Below, piece by piece: positions 33,985-45,659 of a stretch of 64,000 nucleotides of DNA. Origin of the DNA: Areca catechu (lineage: Eukaryota; Streptophyta; Magnoliopsida; Arecales; Arecaceae); the NCBI GenBank assembly GCA_021397845.1, contig CM038052.1, positions 141,613,854-141,677,853 of the forward strand. The letters run 5' to 3'. Each line of letters starts with the position of its first letter. Positions within the stretch are counted from its first letter, which is position 1. A program made the translations under genes and the position numbers. The notes under the pieces were generated by a model that searched no databases, was not told the DNA's origin, and saw only the letters and a program-made list of their open reading frames with translations.

Positions 33985-34535
33985 CATAGGTTAGTAGTTT
34001 TTGTGGTCTCTTCTTCTTCAGATGAAGTCGATTCCTTACTGTCGCTCCATGTAGTAATCATAGCTTTCTTTTTCTTTTTCTTGAAAAATCTCTTTAATAA
34101 TGGACAGTCTAGATGAATGTGCCCCGGTTTCTTACATTCGTAGCATGTGGGCGCTTGTTCTTTTTCTTTTTCTTTATCCTTGTCCTCGTCCTTGGAGTGC
34201 TCTCCTCGTTTATAGAATTTTCTATTGTATCTTCCTTTTCTCTTTCCCATAAACCTTCTAAATCTTCTCACGACCATTGCAATATCTTTGTCTTTTAGAT
34301 CGTCTTCAAAGGAGGTGTAGTCATCTTCCAATTTCTCATCTTTCTTTAAGTCTAATGCAGCTTTGAAGGCAATTATCTTTTTCTTCTTTTGATCATCATC
34401 AATTCTATGTTGCATGGCCAATTCATGTGTGATGAGTGAACCCATTAATTCATCCAGAGATAAGGTGTTTAGATCTTTCGCTTCTTGGATGGCAGTCACT
34501 TTGGGGTCCCACTTATTTGGAAGTGATCTTAAGAT
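33985..34535 (-). pseudogene. B gag: first zinc knuckle region
   Basis: The frame includes LMGSLITHELAMQHR, a Lys-rich stretch, RRFRRFMGKRKGRYNR and knuckle CYECKKPGHIHLDC (intact CX2CX4HX4C), then a Ser/Glu-rich end. It lies between the gag core and the coiled coil, as in G. Confidence 0.85.
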
Positions 34536-35063
34536 CTTCTATACTAAGTCAGCATTTGAGTAAACCCTGCTAAGACTTTTCAAACCATTAATAATATCTA
34601 TAAATCGAGTAAACAAGGCAGAGATAGTTTTAGTATATTCCATTTTAAATAATTCGTAACTATGTACAAGAAGATATATTTTCGAAGTCTTCACTTGAGA
34701 AGTTCCTTCATGGGTCACTTCGAGTTTGTCCCCAATTTTCTTTGCCGAAGAGCAAGTGGAAATTTGATTAAACTCGTTAGCATCCAAAGCATAGTATAAT
34801 AAGTTCATTGCTTTGGCATTTAATTCCCTCATCTTCATGTCGTGTTCATCCTAGTCCTCCTTAGGCTTTGGGACATCCATGCCATTAATTTTAATCATGA
34901 AAATATGCGGCCCTTTTAGAATGACCTTCCATAATTGAAAATCAATAGCTTGTATATAAATTTTTATTCTAGTTTTCCAGTAAGAATAATTTATGCCAGT
35001 GAAGAGTGGAGGTCTTTTAGTAGATTGGCCTTCGGCCAACGATATACTCACGGCATGAGCCAT
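34536..35063 (-). pseudogene. B gag: N-terminal and core region
   Basis: The ATG at 35063 (MAHAVSISLAEGQSTKRPP) is followed by FTGINYSYWKTRIKIYIQAI, and after a frame break at about 34840 by LNAKAMNLLYYALDANEFN, KLEVTHEGTSQVKTSK and IINGLKSL. This is copia gag of the same type as G. Confidence 0.87.
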
Positions 35064-35095
35064 CAATCTGTACTCTAAATATATTTAGAGACACT

Positions 35096-35107
35096 GCTCT
35101 GATACCA
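35096..35107 (-). other. B primer binding site
   Basis: Minus strand TGGTATCAGAGC, exact, two bases from the LTR. Confidence 0.9.
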
Positions 35108-35109
35108 AT

Positions 35110-36776
35110 TGTAGCCCAGGTGGCTTTTCCAAGAGGGGTGTGAATTAAAAATTTAAAAAATTCAGGCAATAATGTGCTCTTTGAAAATCCCTTGTAAGTG
35201 TTAAATGCTATGATAGGAAAATAGAATGTAGAAGCGTAATCAAATAAGAAAGGCACAACATAAACACAAGCAAATTATAGTGGTTCAGAGCAACCCAGCT
35301 CCTACATCCACTATCCAAGATTACCACTTGGGATTTTCACTATATCCCCCACTAGAATAAAGTCGGATTATTTTTACAGGCTCACAATCCAAACCTCTAT
35401 ACTTTGGTTTTTAAATCGGGCTCACCAAAGAAACCCAACTTGGTTTTACTAGGATCATCAAGAACCCAACTTGGTTTTAACACATGATCACCAAGAACCT
35501 ATTTGGATTTTAAATCGGGCTCACCAATAAACCAACAATTCCAAAAAAGAATTATAAAGAAGAGCAACAAGATGACAAATAGATTTTTGTCGAATGGTTA
35601 TCGATGCAGCTCGAGAGAAGCCCAATTGATTGTACTTTAATGCACTTGGATGGTTTCTTTTTAATCTTCAATAAATGCTTCAAGCTTTAGTTGATAGTTG
35701 GTGAAGGCTTGAAGACTGTCTTGAATGCTCTTGCAGTGCTCTCTTGCTCTTAAAGTGGCTTGGATATTCAATATTGAATTTACTCTTTATCTTTTCTTCA
35801 AGACCTGCTGCAAGTAGTTCAAATCCTTCAAAAATATAGTCTTGTACTCTTTTCAGATGATTTTAGTCATTGTAGACCATTGGGATATGACATTTGACCG
35901 TTGGAGCACTTTTTGGATTCAAATTCCATGTTCTGGAACTAGCCATTATAAGTATGAAATCAACCTTTGAGTCGACTCAGATCACTCAAGTCGGCTCAGA
36001 TCCTTAGAGTAGTTCTGGTTGAGTCGACTCTCTTCAATCTAGTCAGCTTGCTTGCATTATGTTCTGATTCCTCACTCTGTAAGAGTTGGCTCACCTTGAT
36101 TCTAGTTGACTCAGATCCTCAGACCTTTAAGAATGTAGTCTAGAAGAGTCGGCTCTTTCTCTTTAGAGTCAACTTGATTGGCTATAGTTCTCAGATCTCT
36201 TTTTCTGGACTTTGGAAGAGTCAGCTTGATTTACTAAAGAGTCAGCTCGGATGTCTGACAATATGAAAGAGTCGGCTTGGACTCCTCTTGGGTCGGCTCA
36301 CTTGTCTAATTCAGGGAGTAATTCTGGGCGAGTCGGCTCGGATATCTGTGTGCCAGAATCCTCATGAATGCCATGTGCCAGAGTCTGCTCTCTTCTCTTC
36401 GAGTCGGCTAGGATGAGTTCTTTAGTGAATTTTTAATTCTTCTCTAGAATTCATCTAGGAAGGCTTCAAGCTTTCAAGATATCTTCAAGCTTTCAAGATA
36501 TCTTCAACCTTTTCTTACAACATACTCAAAGTAATTGTAAACTTGAAATAACCTAGAAGTAATCCATTTGATTGATTTTCACTTAAGTTTTTCTTTGGGT
36601 TCTTCTTTACAAGATTCAATTACAATACAACTCAACACACGAAATAGAAATGTAGGAGTTGAAATTGAGCAAAGAGTTCATCCTACAAGAACTTGTAAAA
36701 CACTTGAAGAGTTGTTAGTAAAACAAATGCATGCTCCAATGTTTTGTTATCATCAAAATCATTTATGGGGTCAACA
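35110..36776 (-). repeat. B 5' LTR (1667 bp)
   Basis: Pairs with 16795-18626 and has single copies of the segment duplicated there. It has the GAGTCGGCTC motif array at 35960-36410 and a short duplication (AAGCTTTCAAGATATCTTCAA twice, 36468-36508, with one base less in common at the edges). Confidence 0.9.
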
Positions 36777-36781
36777 AAAAA
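36777..36781. repeat. Target-site duplication of B (right copy)
   Basis: AAAAA, matching 16790-16794. Confidence 0.7.
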
Positions 36782-37311
36782 GGAACCCTAAGAGTAGCTT
36801 CTAGAAAAGGAAAAAGGCAAGGAAGCCCCATGTTGGTGTAACCTGCTATCACTATTGAAATCAAGAGTACTAGAAGAAGAATTGCAAGTTATATCTTGCA
36901 AATCAGAAGCAGGATGCTGGTGATGCATCAAAAAGTTTGTACATGATAGAAACAAACTTGTCATTGAGTTCTTTAGCTTCTGATACATGGATATTGGATA
37001 CCGCATGTGGGTCTCATATCTGCAAGTCATTACAGGGGTTACAGAGACCTAGAAGCTTGAAGAAGGGGGACTTCGAGCTGTTTGGCACGAGTGGTGATCC
37101 CATTCATGCTGAAGCTATTGGCACTTATCTCATGTTATTGCCATCGGGCCATATTCTTGAATTAAAAGATTATTACTATATACCCAACATTATAAAGAAT
37201 ATTATTTTTGTACCTTTGTTGTTGAAACAAGGTTATGTTCAAGCCATGGGTGCTCGATCTTCTTTTCAAATAAGTTCTTTGGTTGTGGTACATTTACTAA
37301 TGGTCTTTTGA
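36782..37311 (+). pseudogene. A gag end and protease
   Basis: A degenerate knuckle-like stretch (about 36830-36900) precedes MYMIETNLSLSSLASDTWIL and the protease motif WILDTACGSHIC; the active-site triad reads DTA where DTG or DSG is usual. PSGHILELKDYYYIPNI follows. Stops at about 36842 and 36937 break the link to gag. Confidence 0.8.
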
Positions 37312-37979
37312 TTCTGTCACTCAATGATAAAGTTATGCTTGTTGAAAACAACAAAAGAAAGAGAGATGATGTGAATGTCACTTATCTCTGGCATTGCTGT
37401 TTGGGTCATATCAGTGAGTCCAAGATAAATAAGTTATACAAAGAAAATTTCTATGAACCTTTTGATCTTGAGTCATTAGGAACTTGTGTATCCTGTCTCA
37501 TGGGAAAGATGATTAAATCTCCATTCACTAGACATGGAGATAGGGCAACTAAGTTGTTAGGTCTAGTACACATAGATGTGTGTGGTCCTATGACAACCCA
37601 GGCCTGAGGAGGATACTCTTATTTCATCAGTTTTACTGTTGATTTATCAAGGTTCAAATATGTGTATCTTATGAAACACAAGTCCGAAGCCTTTGAAAAA
37701 TTCAAAGAGTATCAAAGTATGATTGAGAAACAAATTGGGCATAGTATTAAAATCCTTCGATTTGATAGAAGAAAAGAATACTTGTCTAGTGAATTTCTCA
37801 AACATCTTAAAGACAAAGGCATACTCTCTGAATGGACTCCTCCATACTCACCACAGCTAAATGGTGTAGCAAAAAGGAGGAACAAAACCTTGTTGGACAT
37901 GGTCCAGGATAAGCTTCATAGATCTTCTAGTATCCTTCTGGGGTTATGCCCTAGATACTGCTACCTACATACTGAATAG
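37308..37979 (+). pseudogene. A pol: integrase
   Basis: Pre-integrase LWHCCLGHISESKINKLY and CVSCLMGKMIKSPF, then LGLVHIDVCGPM with the first catalytic Asp, ILRFDRRKEYLSSEF with the second, and PQLNGVAKRRNKTL, where the catalytic Glu position reads Lys. A stop at 37605 and a frame change near 37930 also disable it. Confidence 0.88.
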
Positions 37980-37980
37980 A

Positions 37981-38639
37981 GTGCCATCAAAGGCAGTTAA
38001 AAGCACTCCATATCAATTATGGAAAGGAAAAAGGCCAAGTCTTAAATATTTTAAGATTTGGGATTGCGTTGCTTATGTCAGGAATGTTTTTAGACATAAG
38101 CTAAGTGCTAGGGCTTACAAGTGTAGGTTTGTAGGATATCCTAAAGAAGGTATGGGTTACCTTTTCTACCATCCTACTAAGCAAAAGGTCTTTGTTAGTA
38201 GGAATGCCACATTATTGGAAAAAGAGTTTATCCAAGAAAAGGGCAATGAGAGGATATTTGAACTTGAAGAAGTTCAACCTACACCTGAAACAATTCCTCA
38301 ACCAGATATTCCTAAGATTCAGGAACAACTACAACACACACCTCCTCTCCGTAGATCAGAGAGAGTGTGAAGTGCATCTCTTAGATATAGCTTTGTCATT
38401 GGGAATGATAATGAAGCCAGAAACATATAGGATGATGATCCTGTGACCTATACAAAAGCTATCATGAGTGGAGACTCTGACAAATGGCTAGAAGCCATGA
38501 AATCTAAGATGGACTCCATGTATTCCAATCAGGTTTGGACCTTGGTAGATCTACCAGAAGGAATTAACCCAATAGGGTGTAAATGGGTATTCAAGAAGAA
38601 GATAGGAGCACATGGTCAAGTAGAGACCTACAAGGCTAG
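37981..38639 (+). pseudogene. A pol: integrase C-terminus and RT N-terminus
   Basis: AVKSTPYQLWKGKRPSLKYF and the GYPKEGMGYLFYHPT block are the integrase end. After the Pro/Glu-rich linker, TYTKAIMSGDSDKWLEAMKS and NPIGCKWVFKKKIG start RT. The frame is interrupted by element C after ETYKA, and resumes at 44276. Confidence 0.88.
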
Positions 38640-39813
38640 TGGTGGGGACACCAGGATCAGACACAGATCACTGGATCCCATATGGTTTACTGATTAGGGT
38701 TTTGAAAACCTTAGTCATGTGTCATAATTTTGTAAGCAAGTAAGATGGACTCTACTAATAAGTTGAGACTAGTTGATTGTGTCTCAACCCTAGTTCAGGG
38801 GGCCCAAAGCCCATTCGCCCTAGCCTTTTGGCTGCCTACTCTTGCTGCCCATGAAGGCCACACACAAGGAGAGGCATCCTTAATGGTTGACTTGGTCCAA
38901 GCTAGGAGGAAGAGTCCAAGTGGAAGGATAAAATCAAGTTTTTATTTCATTTAACTTTGTAATCCTAGTTCTAGGTTAATATTGTAGTCCTTCTCCCACT
39001 CAAAGCTTGTATACCTATCCTAACAAGGAGATAGCTACAATCCAAATAAGGAGAGGGCATGGGAACTCTATAAATACCCCACCCCTCCTCTTCTTGTAAT
39101 CAATCAACTCTTATGAAATATTATTCTACTGAATTGTTTTAAGACTGGTGTCTTGTGTTCTATTTGGTTTCTTAGGTTTTTGTTCTTGTGTTGGCCGACC
39201 ACTATCCTTGCAATTCCTCCATGTGCAAGCCTCCAACCTCGCCTCTTGACTTCAGCCTTGGCATTGGGAAGGAGCCCTGAAGCCATTCCTGAAAGCAGGA
39301 GCCTCCCTTCTCCAGGCCACCAGCCCTTCTTGCCCTAATCCCTTTCCTTTTTATTTCATCTTATTATTTTCTCTTTGTTTCTTTATTTTGTGCCTAACCT
39401 TGACTCTTGCTGGGTCCCCGAGGTGTTTTCCCTCCCTAGAGGAGGCTTTGCTTGCCTTCAGACTGGCTCCATATCACCTTCAAATTCGGGAACCAAAGGC
39501 TTGTTCTTCCAGGCGCCGTCCAAAGTGTTAAGGGATCTCTTCTTCAAAGGAGCTGCAATCGCTGCTTGGTAAATGCCTTCCCCCTCCTGAGTTCTAATAT
39601 GGTGACAGGTACGCTATCCTAAGCCGGGAGTTTCTCAATTCTCAGGTCCTAACTTTATTATTCTGCATGAGTTATTTTGCGGGTATGAGTTATTTTGCAT
39701 TACTAGTCTTCTTGCTGATTCTTTACTTATTTTTGGATATTTAGCCACTGAATTAAATTCTTAAAAAATTTAGTTTTTTATTTTGTATCAGTTCTAGGAT
39801 CATTCTTGTATCA
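38640..39813 (+). repeat. C 5' LTR, internally deleted (about 1174 bp)
   Basis: Starts TGGTGGGGACACCAGGATCAG. Compared with the 3' LTR it lacks about 393 bp (equivalent to 42865-43257), with the junction in TAGTTCAGGGGGCCC near 38795-38805. TATA box at 39069-39076. Confidence 0.87.
39069..39076 (+). promoter_or_regulatory. Putative TATA box of C
   Basis: TATAAATA inside AACTCTATAAATACCCC; D has the same context on the minus strand at 52879-52886. Confidence 0.6.
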
Positions 39814-39816
39814 GTT

Positions 39817-39828
39817 TGGTATCAGAGC
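39817..39828 (+). other. C primer binding site
   Basis: TGGTATCAGAGC, exact, three bases after the LTR. Confidence 0.9.
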
Positions 39829-40890
39829 GAGTTTAGGATAGCATTCATCTGCATTAGGATCATAAACCCTAACTTCTACATCCTGCTAGCTGCATTAGAT
39901 ATATATTTTTCATCTAATTTTGACTACCTAAAAATTTTATTTTTCTGTGAAATTTGTATGATGTGTTCTATATCTTGTCCTCTATTTTATCATAATTTTT
40001 AAGTAATTTTATAAAAAATTAAAAGTCTTAAAATTTTGCATATTAGAAACCCTAACTAAAATCCTAATAATTCTGCTTCAATCTGAAAACCCTTGGATTT
40101 GCATGATTATATAATTTTAGTTTTGCATAAAATTTGGTGGAGATCTTTGCCACCATCCGTCTTCTGTCCTAGAATTTTTCTAATTTTTTTATACATTAGA
40201 ATCTATGTCAAACACTACATTAATATGATCTTAGAATTCTATGAACACTGCACACTTGACTCAACCAAACCTAACCAACTTCCACACACCCCAATCCCAA
40301 GCTCAATTTGTTTGCTATCCTAATCAACCTAAACCTAATTTGCCACCTCATAAAATATACATAAAATATTTTATTTTTTTGATTGTTTTAGATTGCATCA
40401 AGACCATTGATTGCCATCTTCCCTTCAACCTAATCTTAAGGGCAATTGTTTTCTAACATCAGGACAGGATTTCATCCCCTATCCTGGTCCCAAAACAACC
40501 ATCATCATATTGACCTAAGCATAAATTAAAATTAATTAGACTTAATTTGCCCTAGAGGGCTAGGTGACACCCAACAGGTCGGGTCCAAACCGTGTGGGCC
40601 AACTAGTGCATTTAATCCTATGACTATTAGTGAAAACTGGTATCTAAGGCTGGGGGTCCAGAGTCAAATGACCTAAGTGGACATGTGGTTAATAATTAGG
40701 ACCCTGTGACAAGCAAGGGGAGCCTCCCACCACCCCACCCCCTACCTGGCCAGTGGAAAGATTAGCTACTGGGTTAAGTGTAAGTTGAGTAGACCCATTC
40801 AGTTTTGACTCTAGGTCTAGGAAACCCTAGCTTGTGTTAACGTTGCATGCTTGGCTGCATTCATTCCACCTTGGCTGATCGATTGATTAC
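39829..40890 (+). other. C leader, with conserved hairpin and blocks
   Basis: Non-coding. Hairpin at 40460-40486: CAGGACAGG, 9-nt loop ATTTCATCC, CCTATCCTG, then CCCAAAACAACC. Next come the blocks GGGCTAGGTGACACCCAAC and CCCTACCTGGCCAGTGG. The same blocks occur in the D, E and F leaders. Confidence 0.75.
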
Positions 40891-41535
40891 ATGACCACTA
40901 GGTCAAGAGTCCACTACAAGCAGTCTAAAACTCAACCTAGTTCAGCTATGGAGTCTAATCTTGAGGCCCTCATAAAAGCCATGAACAATCAGATGGTTGC
41001 CTAACTGACAACCGAAATAAATCAATCTAACACCCAAACCCAAAACCAGTTTGCCCAGCAAAACTAATCCAATATCCAGACCCAAAATCAACTTGCCCAG
41101 ATTAACCAATCAAATACTCAAATAAATCAAAGACTTGACCAGTTGATCCAATCCAATAACTAAGCAACCTATAGATCCGAGTCCACAATCTATGAACCTA
41201 TAACCTTTGAACCCATAGTCTATAAACACATAACCTTTGAACCCATAGTTTTTGAACCCATAACCTTTGCACCCATAACCTATGAACCCATTACTGAGCC
41301 TAAAGTAGAGGTGTATGAGGCTGACCCAAGTATGGCAAATAAGTATGAAGAAGAGGAGAAGATACTTATAGATGACCTAGATTTAGCTAACTCTGACCAA
41401 ACCCAGATCGAAACCAACCCAGAATTAGTTAACCAGGTAGACATTCAAACCAAAACCATCTTGGAAGAACACTTAAAGGAAGAAGACCATGAGGAACCCA
41501 ATCCTACTATTAGAGTCTTACCGAGGAGCTACTAG
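40891..41535 (+). pseudogene. C gag head and acidic linker
   Basis: ATG at 40891 (MTTRSRVHYKQSKTQPSSA), then a Gln/Asn-rich coiled coil, several copies of a five-residue EPITF/EPIVY-type phrase, and VYEADPSMANKYEEEEKI. It is colinear with D's ORF (MTTRLGTQYPKYK..., TEPITYEPIT, IYEADPSLVNEYEEEEEF). Stops occur at 41002, 41065 and 41161. The gag core and zinc knuckles of F are absent. Confidence 0.8.
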
Positions 41536-41597
41536 AAGAGAACCCAATTGTATAGCCCAATCCTAAATTTCATGAACCAGAAGACTTTATTGAGGAT

Positions 41598-42040
41598 TTG
41601 GCTAATCAGTACCCTCAGAAAGAACCACCTAGAGTTTCCATTGACGATCTCTTCTCTGACATTAGTGACCCTTTCTTCCATTATGCAGACCCTTTAGATA
41701 TACAGCAACCCTATAAGGTTAACCTCATTAGTCTAGGATTAGTCCCCGACACCCCTTCTTATATCCTACTTTGTCCAACTAAACCTGAACCATCTTCTTA
41801 TTTCTTACCCTACCCAACTGACCTTGAACTGACCTCTTATTTTCTACCATTTTCTGAATCTTCTTATATTTCTTTAACCATTCATATGCATTTTATAGAG
41901 GTTTGCATATTACATTCATTCATTGAGTCTGTTAAGTTTGCTTTCTACTTCTGGAAGACCCTCTAGCATCTATTAAGAGCTCATGTCACATTTTCATGTT
42001 CATACCAAACCAGGGTTAAACCTAGAGAGCCTATAGTCTG
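41598..42040 (+). pseudogene. C chimeric segment ending in integrase remnant
   Basis: After a frameshift the ORF reads VSIDDLFSDISDPFFHYADP, VNLISLGLVPDTPSYILLCP, then FYFWKTL and, past a stop, sequence equivalent to D's SKFSCACHARVKHRKSIVC end. FYFWKTL corresponds to F's SYFWKTLWHKLGTKLKFSTA (integrase core). The middle part has no counterpart in F. Confidence 0.7.
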
Positions 42041-42099
42041 TTAAGTCTAGGCCCAAAGAGTTCAAAAGGAATGCATAGTCGAGTCTACATGTCATGAGT

Positions 42100-42690
42100 C
42101 CCCTACATCATATGTTAGGAGTCTACATGTGTCAGTATATTTGCATTTGCATCAGAAAATTAGTCAAAAGCTGAACATAAGTCATGAACTATATAAAAAC
42201 TTGGCTAATTCCTGAAAGAAAGTTAAAGAATTTTTTATAGGAGTTGTGTGATTGTAAAAGAATTTCATTCTCACGAAGCTAACCCATTCAAAATAATGAA
42301 GAGCATTGGACCTAATGCCTATGTGCTTGAGATACCACCCGATTTAGGTATTAGTCCCACCTTCAATATTTCAGACCTTATGGAGCATAGGAAGCCAGCA
42401 GTGATACCTAGCGAGCCCTTTGAGCCTCTCCCTTCCTTTGAGAGTGAACCCACCCTAGAGTGTCCATATACAATTTGGCCAAATAGTGAGGAAAAGAGTG
42501 AGCGAATCCTAGATGATCAAGCCATCAGTACCCAAAATAAAGGCTATTGAGGTATTTGGTCTGGTGGCAAGGTCAACCAGAATCTGAAAACTTGTAGAGC
42601 ACTGGTGAGGATCTGTCGCACCTCAACCTAGACCCTCCTTGAGTAGTATGAGAGCCAAATTGACCCTTACTCGATGGGATCGAGTTCCTC
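42100..42690 (+). pseudogene. C integrase C-terminal end and chromodomain tail
   Basis: Degenerate KISQKLNISHELYKNLANS, then IGPNAYVLEIPPDLGISPTF and NISDLMEHRKPAVIPSEPFE, then ERILDDQAISTQNKGY and remnants of the chromodomain with stops. Homologous to the last 170 residues of F. It ends with CTCGATGGGATCGAG (42670-42684), 21 bases before the LTR. Confidence 0.82.
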
Positions 42691-42705
42691 CCACCCCAGG
42701 AGAAT
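42691..42705 (+). other. C polypurine tract region
   Basis: CCACCCCAGGAGAAT immediately before the LTR start TGGTTGGGATAC. Confidence 0.7.
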
Positions 42706-44275
42706 TGGTTGGGATACTATGATCAGACATAGATCATTGGATCCCATATAGTTTACTGATTAGGGTTTTTAGAACCTTAGTCATGTGTCATAATCTTGTA
42801 AGCAAGTAAGATTAAGTCTTGTAATAAGTTGAAACTAGTTGATTGTGTCTCAACCCTAGTCCAGTATTGAGTCTTGTATTTCAGTATGAGTCAAGTATTA
42901 GTCCAGTTCATGTACAAGAGAAGAGCATACCCTATTTTGGAGTCCCACCAGGCCTCATCCAAGAGTCGGAGACCACTACAATAGCTTGACCTTGTTGGAC
43001 ACCCTAGGATCCATGATACTTTCCAGATGGCCTAAATGCCTTCCAGATGCTCTCCAGATGTCCATATTCCTCTCTAGATGCCAGAGCATATTTCCAGACC
43101 AAGGCACCTATGATTCCAGAGGTCCATCAATGCCCCACACCAAAAGAAATTACCCTAGGTGCTAGGCCCAAGCTTATAAGAACCAAGATTCCAGGTATAT
43201 TCTAGCCTAGAACCAAGATTCCAGGTATATGCTGGCCAAGGCATCCCGGGCTTCCAAGGGGCCCAAAGCCCATGCGCCCTAGCCCTTTGGCTGCCTACTC
43301 TTGCTTCCAATGAAGCCCACACTCCAAGGAGAGGTGTCCTTAGTGGTTGTCTTGGTCCAAGCTTGGAGGAAGAGTTCAAGTGGGAGGAAATCAAGTTTTT
43401 ATTTCATTCCACTTTGTAATCCTAGTTCTAGGTTAATATTGTAGTCCTTCTCCCACTCAAAGCTTGTAAACCTATCCTAACTAGGAGAGAGCTACAATCC
43501 TAATAAGGGGAGGGCATGGGAACTCTATAAATATACTACCCCTTTTCCTTTTATAATCAATCAACTCTTATGAAATATTATTCTGCTGAATTGTTTTAAG
43601 ATTGGTGTCTTATGTTTTGTTTGGTTTCTTAGGTTTGTGTTCTTATGTTGGCCGACCACTATCCTTGCAATTCCTCCATGCCCAAGCCTCCAACCTCACC
43701 TCTTGACTTCAGCCTTGGCATTGGGAAGGAGCCCTGAAGCCATCCTTGAAAGTAAGAGCCTCGCTTCTCCAGGCCGCCAGCCCTTCTTGCCCGAATCCCT
43801 TTCCTTCTTGTTTCATCTTATTATTTTCTCTTTGTTTCTTTATTTTGTTTCTAACCATGACTCTTGCTGGGTCCCCGAGGTGTTTCCGCTTTCCAGAGGA
43901 GGCTTTCTTGCCTTCAGACCGGGTCCATATCGCCTTCAGATTTGGGAACCAAAGGCTTGTTCTTCTAGGAGCCATCCAAAGTGTTGAGGGATGTCTTCTT
44001 CAAAGGAACTGCAATCATTGCTTGGTGAAAGCCTTCCCCCTCTTAAGTTCTGATCTGGTGATAGGTACGCTATCCTAAGCTGGGAGTTTCTCAATTCTCA
44101 GGTCCTGACTTTATTATTCTGTATGAGTTATTTTGCAGGTATGATAGTTTCTTGCATTACTAGTCTTCCTGTAGATTCTTTACTTATTTTCAGGCTTTAG
44201 CCACTGAATTAAATTCTAAAAAAATCTTAAAAAATTAGTTTTTTATTTTGCATCAGTCCTAGGATTGTTACCACA
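42706..44275 (+). repeat. C 3' LTR (about 1570 bp)
   Basis: Pairs with 38640-39813 and keeps the segment deleted there. A tandem duplication of AGAACCAAGATTCCAGGTAT lies at 43180-43232. The right edge is set at the CA nearest to the 5' LTR's end; a shift of a few bases is possible. Confidence 0.83.
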
Positions 44276-44964
44276 TTAGCCAAGCTGGTGGCAAATAGTT
44301 TTAGACAAAGACATGGCATTGACTATGATGAAACCTTTTCACCAATAGCCATGCTCAAGTCCATTCGGATATTGCTTGCTATAGCAGCATACCATGATTA
44401 TAGAATCTGACAGATGGATGTAAAGACTACTTTTCTTAATGGAAATCTTGAGAAAGAAGTCTATATGACACAACTAGAGGGTTTTGTCTCAAGTTGGAGC
44501 CCAAACCAAGTATGCAAGCTAAGGAAGTCCATTTATGGACTAAAGCAAGCATCGAGGAGTTGGAACATCCGCTTTGATGAAACAATCAAAGAGTTTGGTT
44601 TTATCAAGAATGTGGTTGAACCATGTATGTACAAGAAGACAAGCAGGAGTACCTTTGTTTTATTGGTTTTGTATGTCGATGACATACTTATCATTCGGAA
44701 TGATATCCCAATGTTGCAATCGGTCAAGTCTTGGCTATCGAAGCAGTTTTTCATGAAGGATTTGGGAGAGGCATTCTATATACTGGGTATAAAGATCTAT
44801 AGAAATAGATCTAAGAGGATGCCGGGCTTATCCCAATCCAGGTATATTGACTTAGTGTTGAAAAGATTTAACTTGGAGGGAAGTAAGAAATGTTACTTGC
44901 CCATGAGTCAAGGCACACATTTCTTCAAGAAAATGTCTCGTAAGACATCGAAGGAGAGAGAAAG
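44276..44964 (+). pseudogene. A pol: reverse transcriptase (palm and thumb)
   Basis: Resumes with KLVANSFRQRHGIDYDETFS, a stop at about 44408, then MDVKTTFLNGNLEKEVYMTQ, LYVDDILI (YVDD at 44672-44683), FYILGIKIYRNRSKRMPGLS and RYIDLVLKRFNLEGSKKC. The RT is otherwise well preserved in this piece. Confidence 0.9.
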
Positions 44965-45645
44965 ATGAGTTTGATTTCTTATGCTTCGGCTGTAGGATCA
45001 ATTATGTATGCCATGTTATATACCAGGCCTGATGTTGCTTATGCCTTGGGCATAGTAAGCAGGTTCCAGGCTGATTTAGGGGAGGATCATTTGAAAGCTA
45101 TGAAAAATATTCTTAAGTACCTAAGAATGACTAAAGATATTTTTATAATATATGGTGGATCAGAGTTGAAACTAGAAGGATATATAGAATCTAGTTTTCA
45201 ATCAGATCTGGATGATAGCAAATCCATATCAGGGTATGTCTTTTCCTTATATGGTGGTGTAGTGAATTGGAAGAGTACAAAGAAGCCAACTATAGCAGAC
45301 TCAGTCATTGAGGCAAATTATATAGCTGCCAGTGAAGCCACAAAGAAAATGGTGTGGATGAAGAAATTCATCATGGAGTTGGGCGTAGTTCCTGCTATAC
45401 AACAATTGGAGCCACTTTATTATGATAACACTGAAGTTGTTGTGCAAGTTAAAGAACCAAGGTCTCATAATAAGCCCAAGCATATCCTAAGATGCTTCTA
45501 TCTCGTTCAAGGACAAGATGTCATCATCGAACAAGTAGATACAAAAAATAACATAGCAGACCCATTCACTAAAGCACTATCAATTCAGCAGCTTGATCGC
45601 CACTTAGATTGTATGGGTATAAAATACAAAGGCGATTGGCTTTAG
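44965..45645 (+). pseudogene. A pol: RNase H domain (end of pol)
   Basis: SYASAVGSIMYAMLYTRPDV, then ILKYLRMTKDIFIIYGGSEL, YVFSLYGGVVNWKSTKKPT, YIAASEATKKMVWMKKFIME, and ADPFTKALSIQQLDRHLDCM, with a natural-looking stop at 45645. The open frame of about 226 codons is shifted relative to RT. The polypurine tract follows directly. Confidence 0.9.
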
Positions 45646-45659
45646 TGCAAGTGGGAGAT
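45646..45659 (+). other. A polypurine tract
   Basis: TGCAAGTGGGAGAT before the LTR start TGAAAGAATGG; AAGTGGGAGAT is a common copia tract. Confidence 0.8.

Larger units (their letters stand above)
16795..36776 (-). mobile_element. Copia retrotransposon B, Sirevirus-like, degenerate
   Basis: Minus strand: 5' LTR 35110-36776, primer site, gag, coiled-coil gag part, protease, integrase, RT, RNase H, third ORF, polypurine tract, 3' LTR 16795-18626. Interrupted by solo LTR H (in gag) and by gypsy element E (in protease). Same organisation as G but clearly a different subfamily by LTR sequence and protein divergence. Confidence 0.9.
38640..44275 (+). mobile_element. Pol-less gypsy (chromovirus-derived) element C
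   Basis: LTRs 38640-39813 and 42706-44275, primer site at 39817, leader, gag head, acidic linker joined to an integrase remnant, and chromodomain tail, all on the plus strand. The internal region is about 2.9 kb without protease, RT or RNase H. The same arrangement and LTR family are found in D. The TSD is not clear: GCTAG on the left, TTAGC or GCCAA on the right, so the right end is uncertain by a few bases. Confidence 0.85.

Noticed and set aside
43155..44078. Open frames in the C LTRs (for example 43637-43987, 39153-39572)
   Set aside because: They sit within LTR sequence, occur in both copies as expected from duplication, and show no protein motif.
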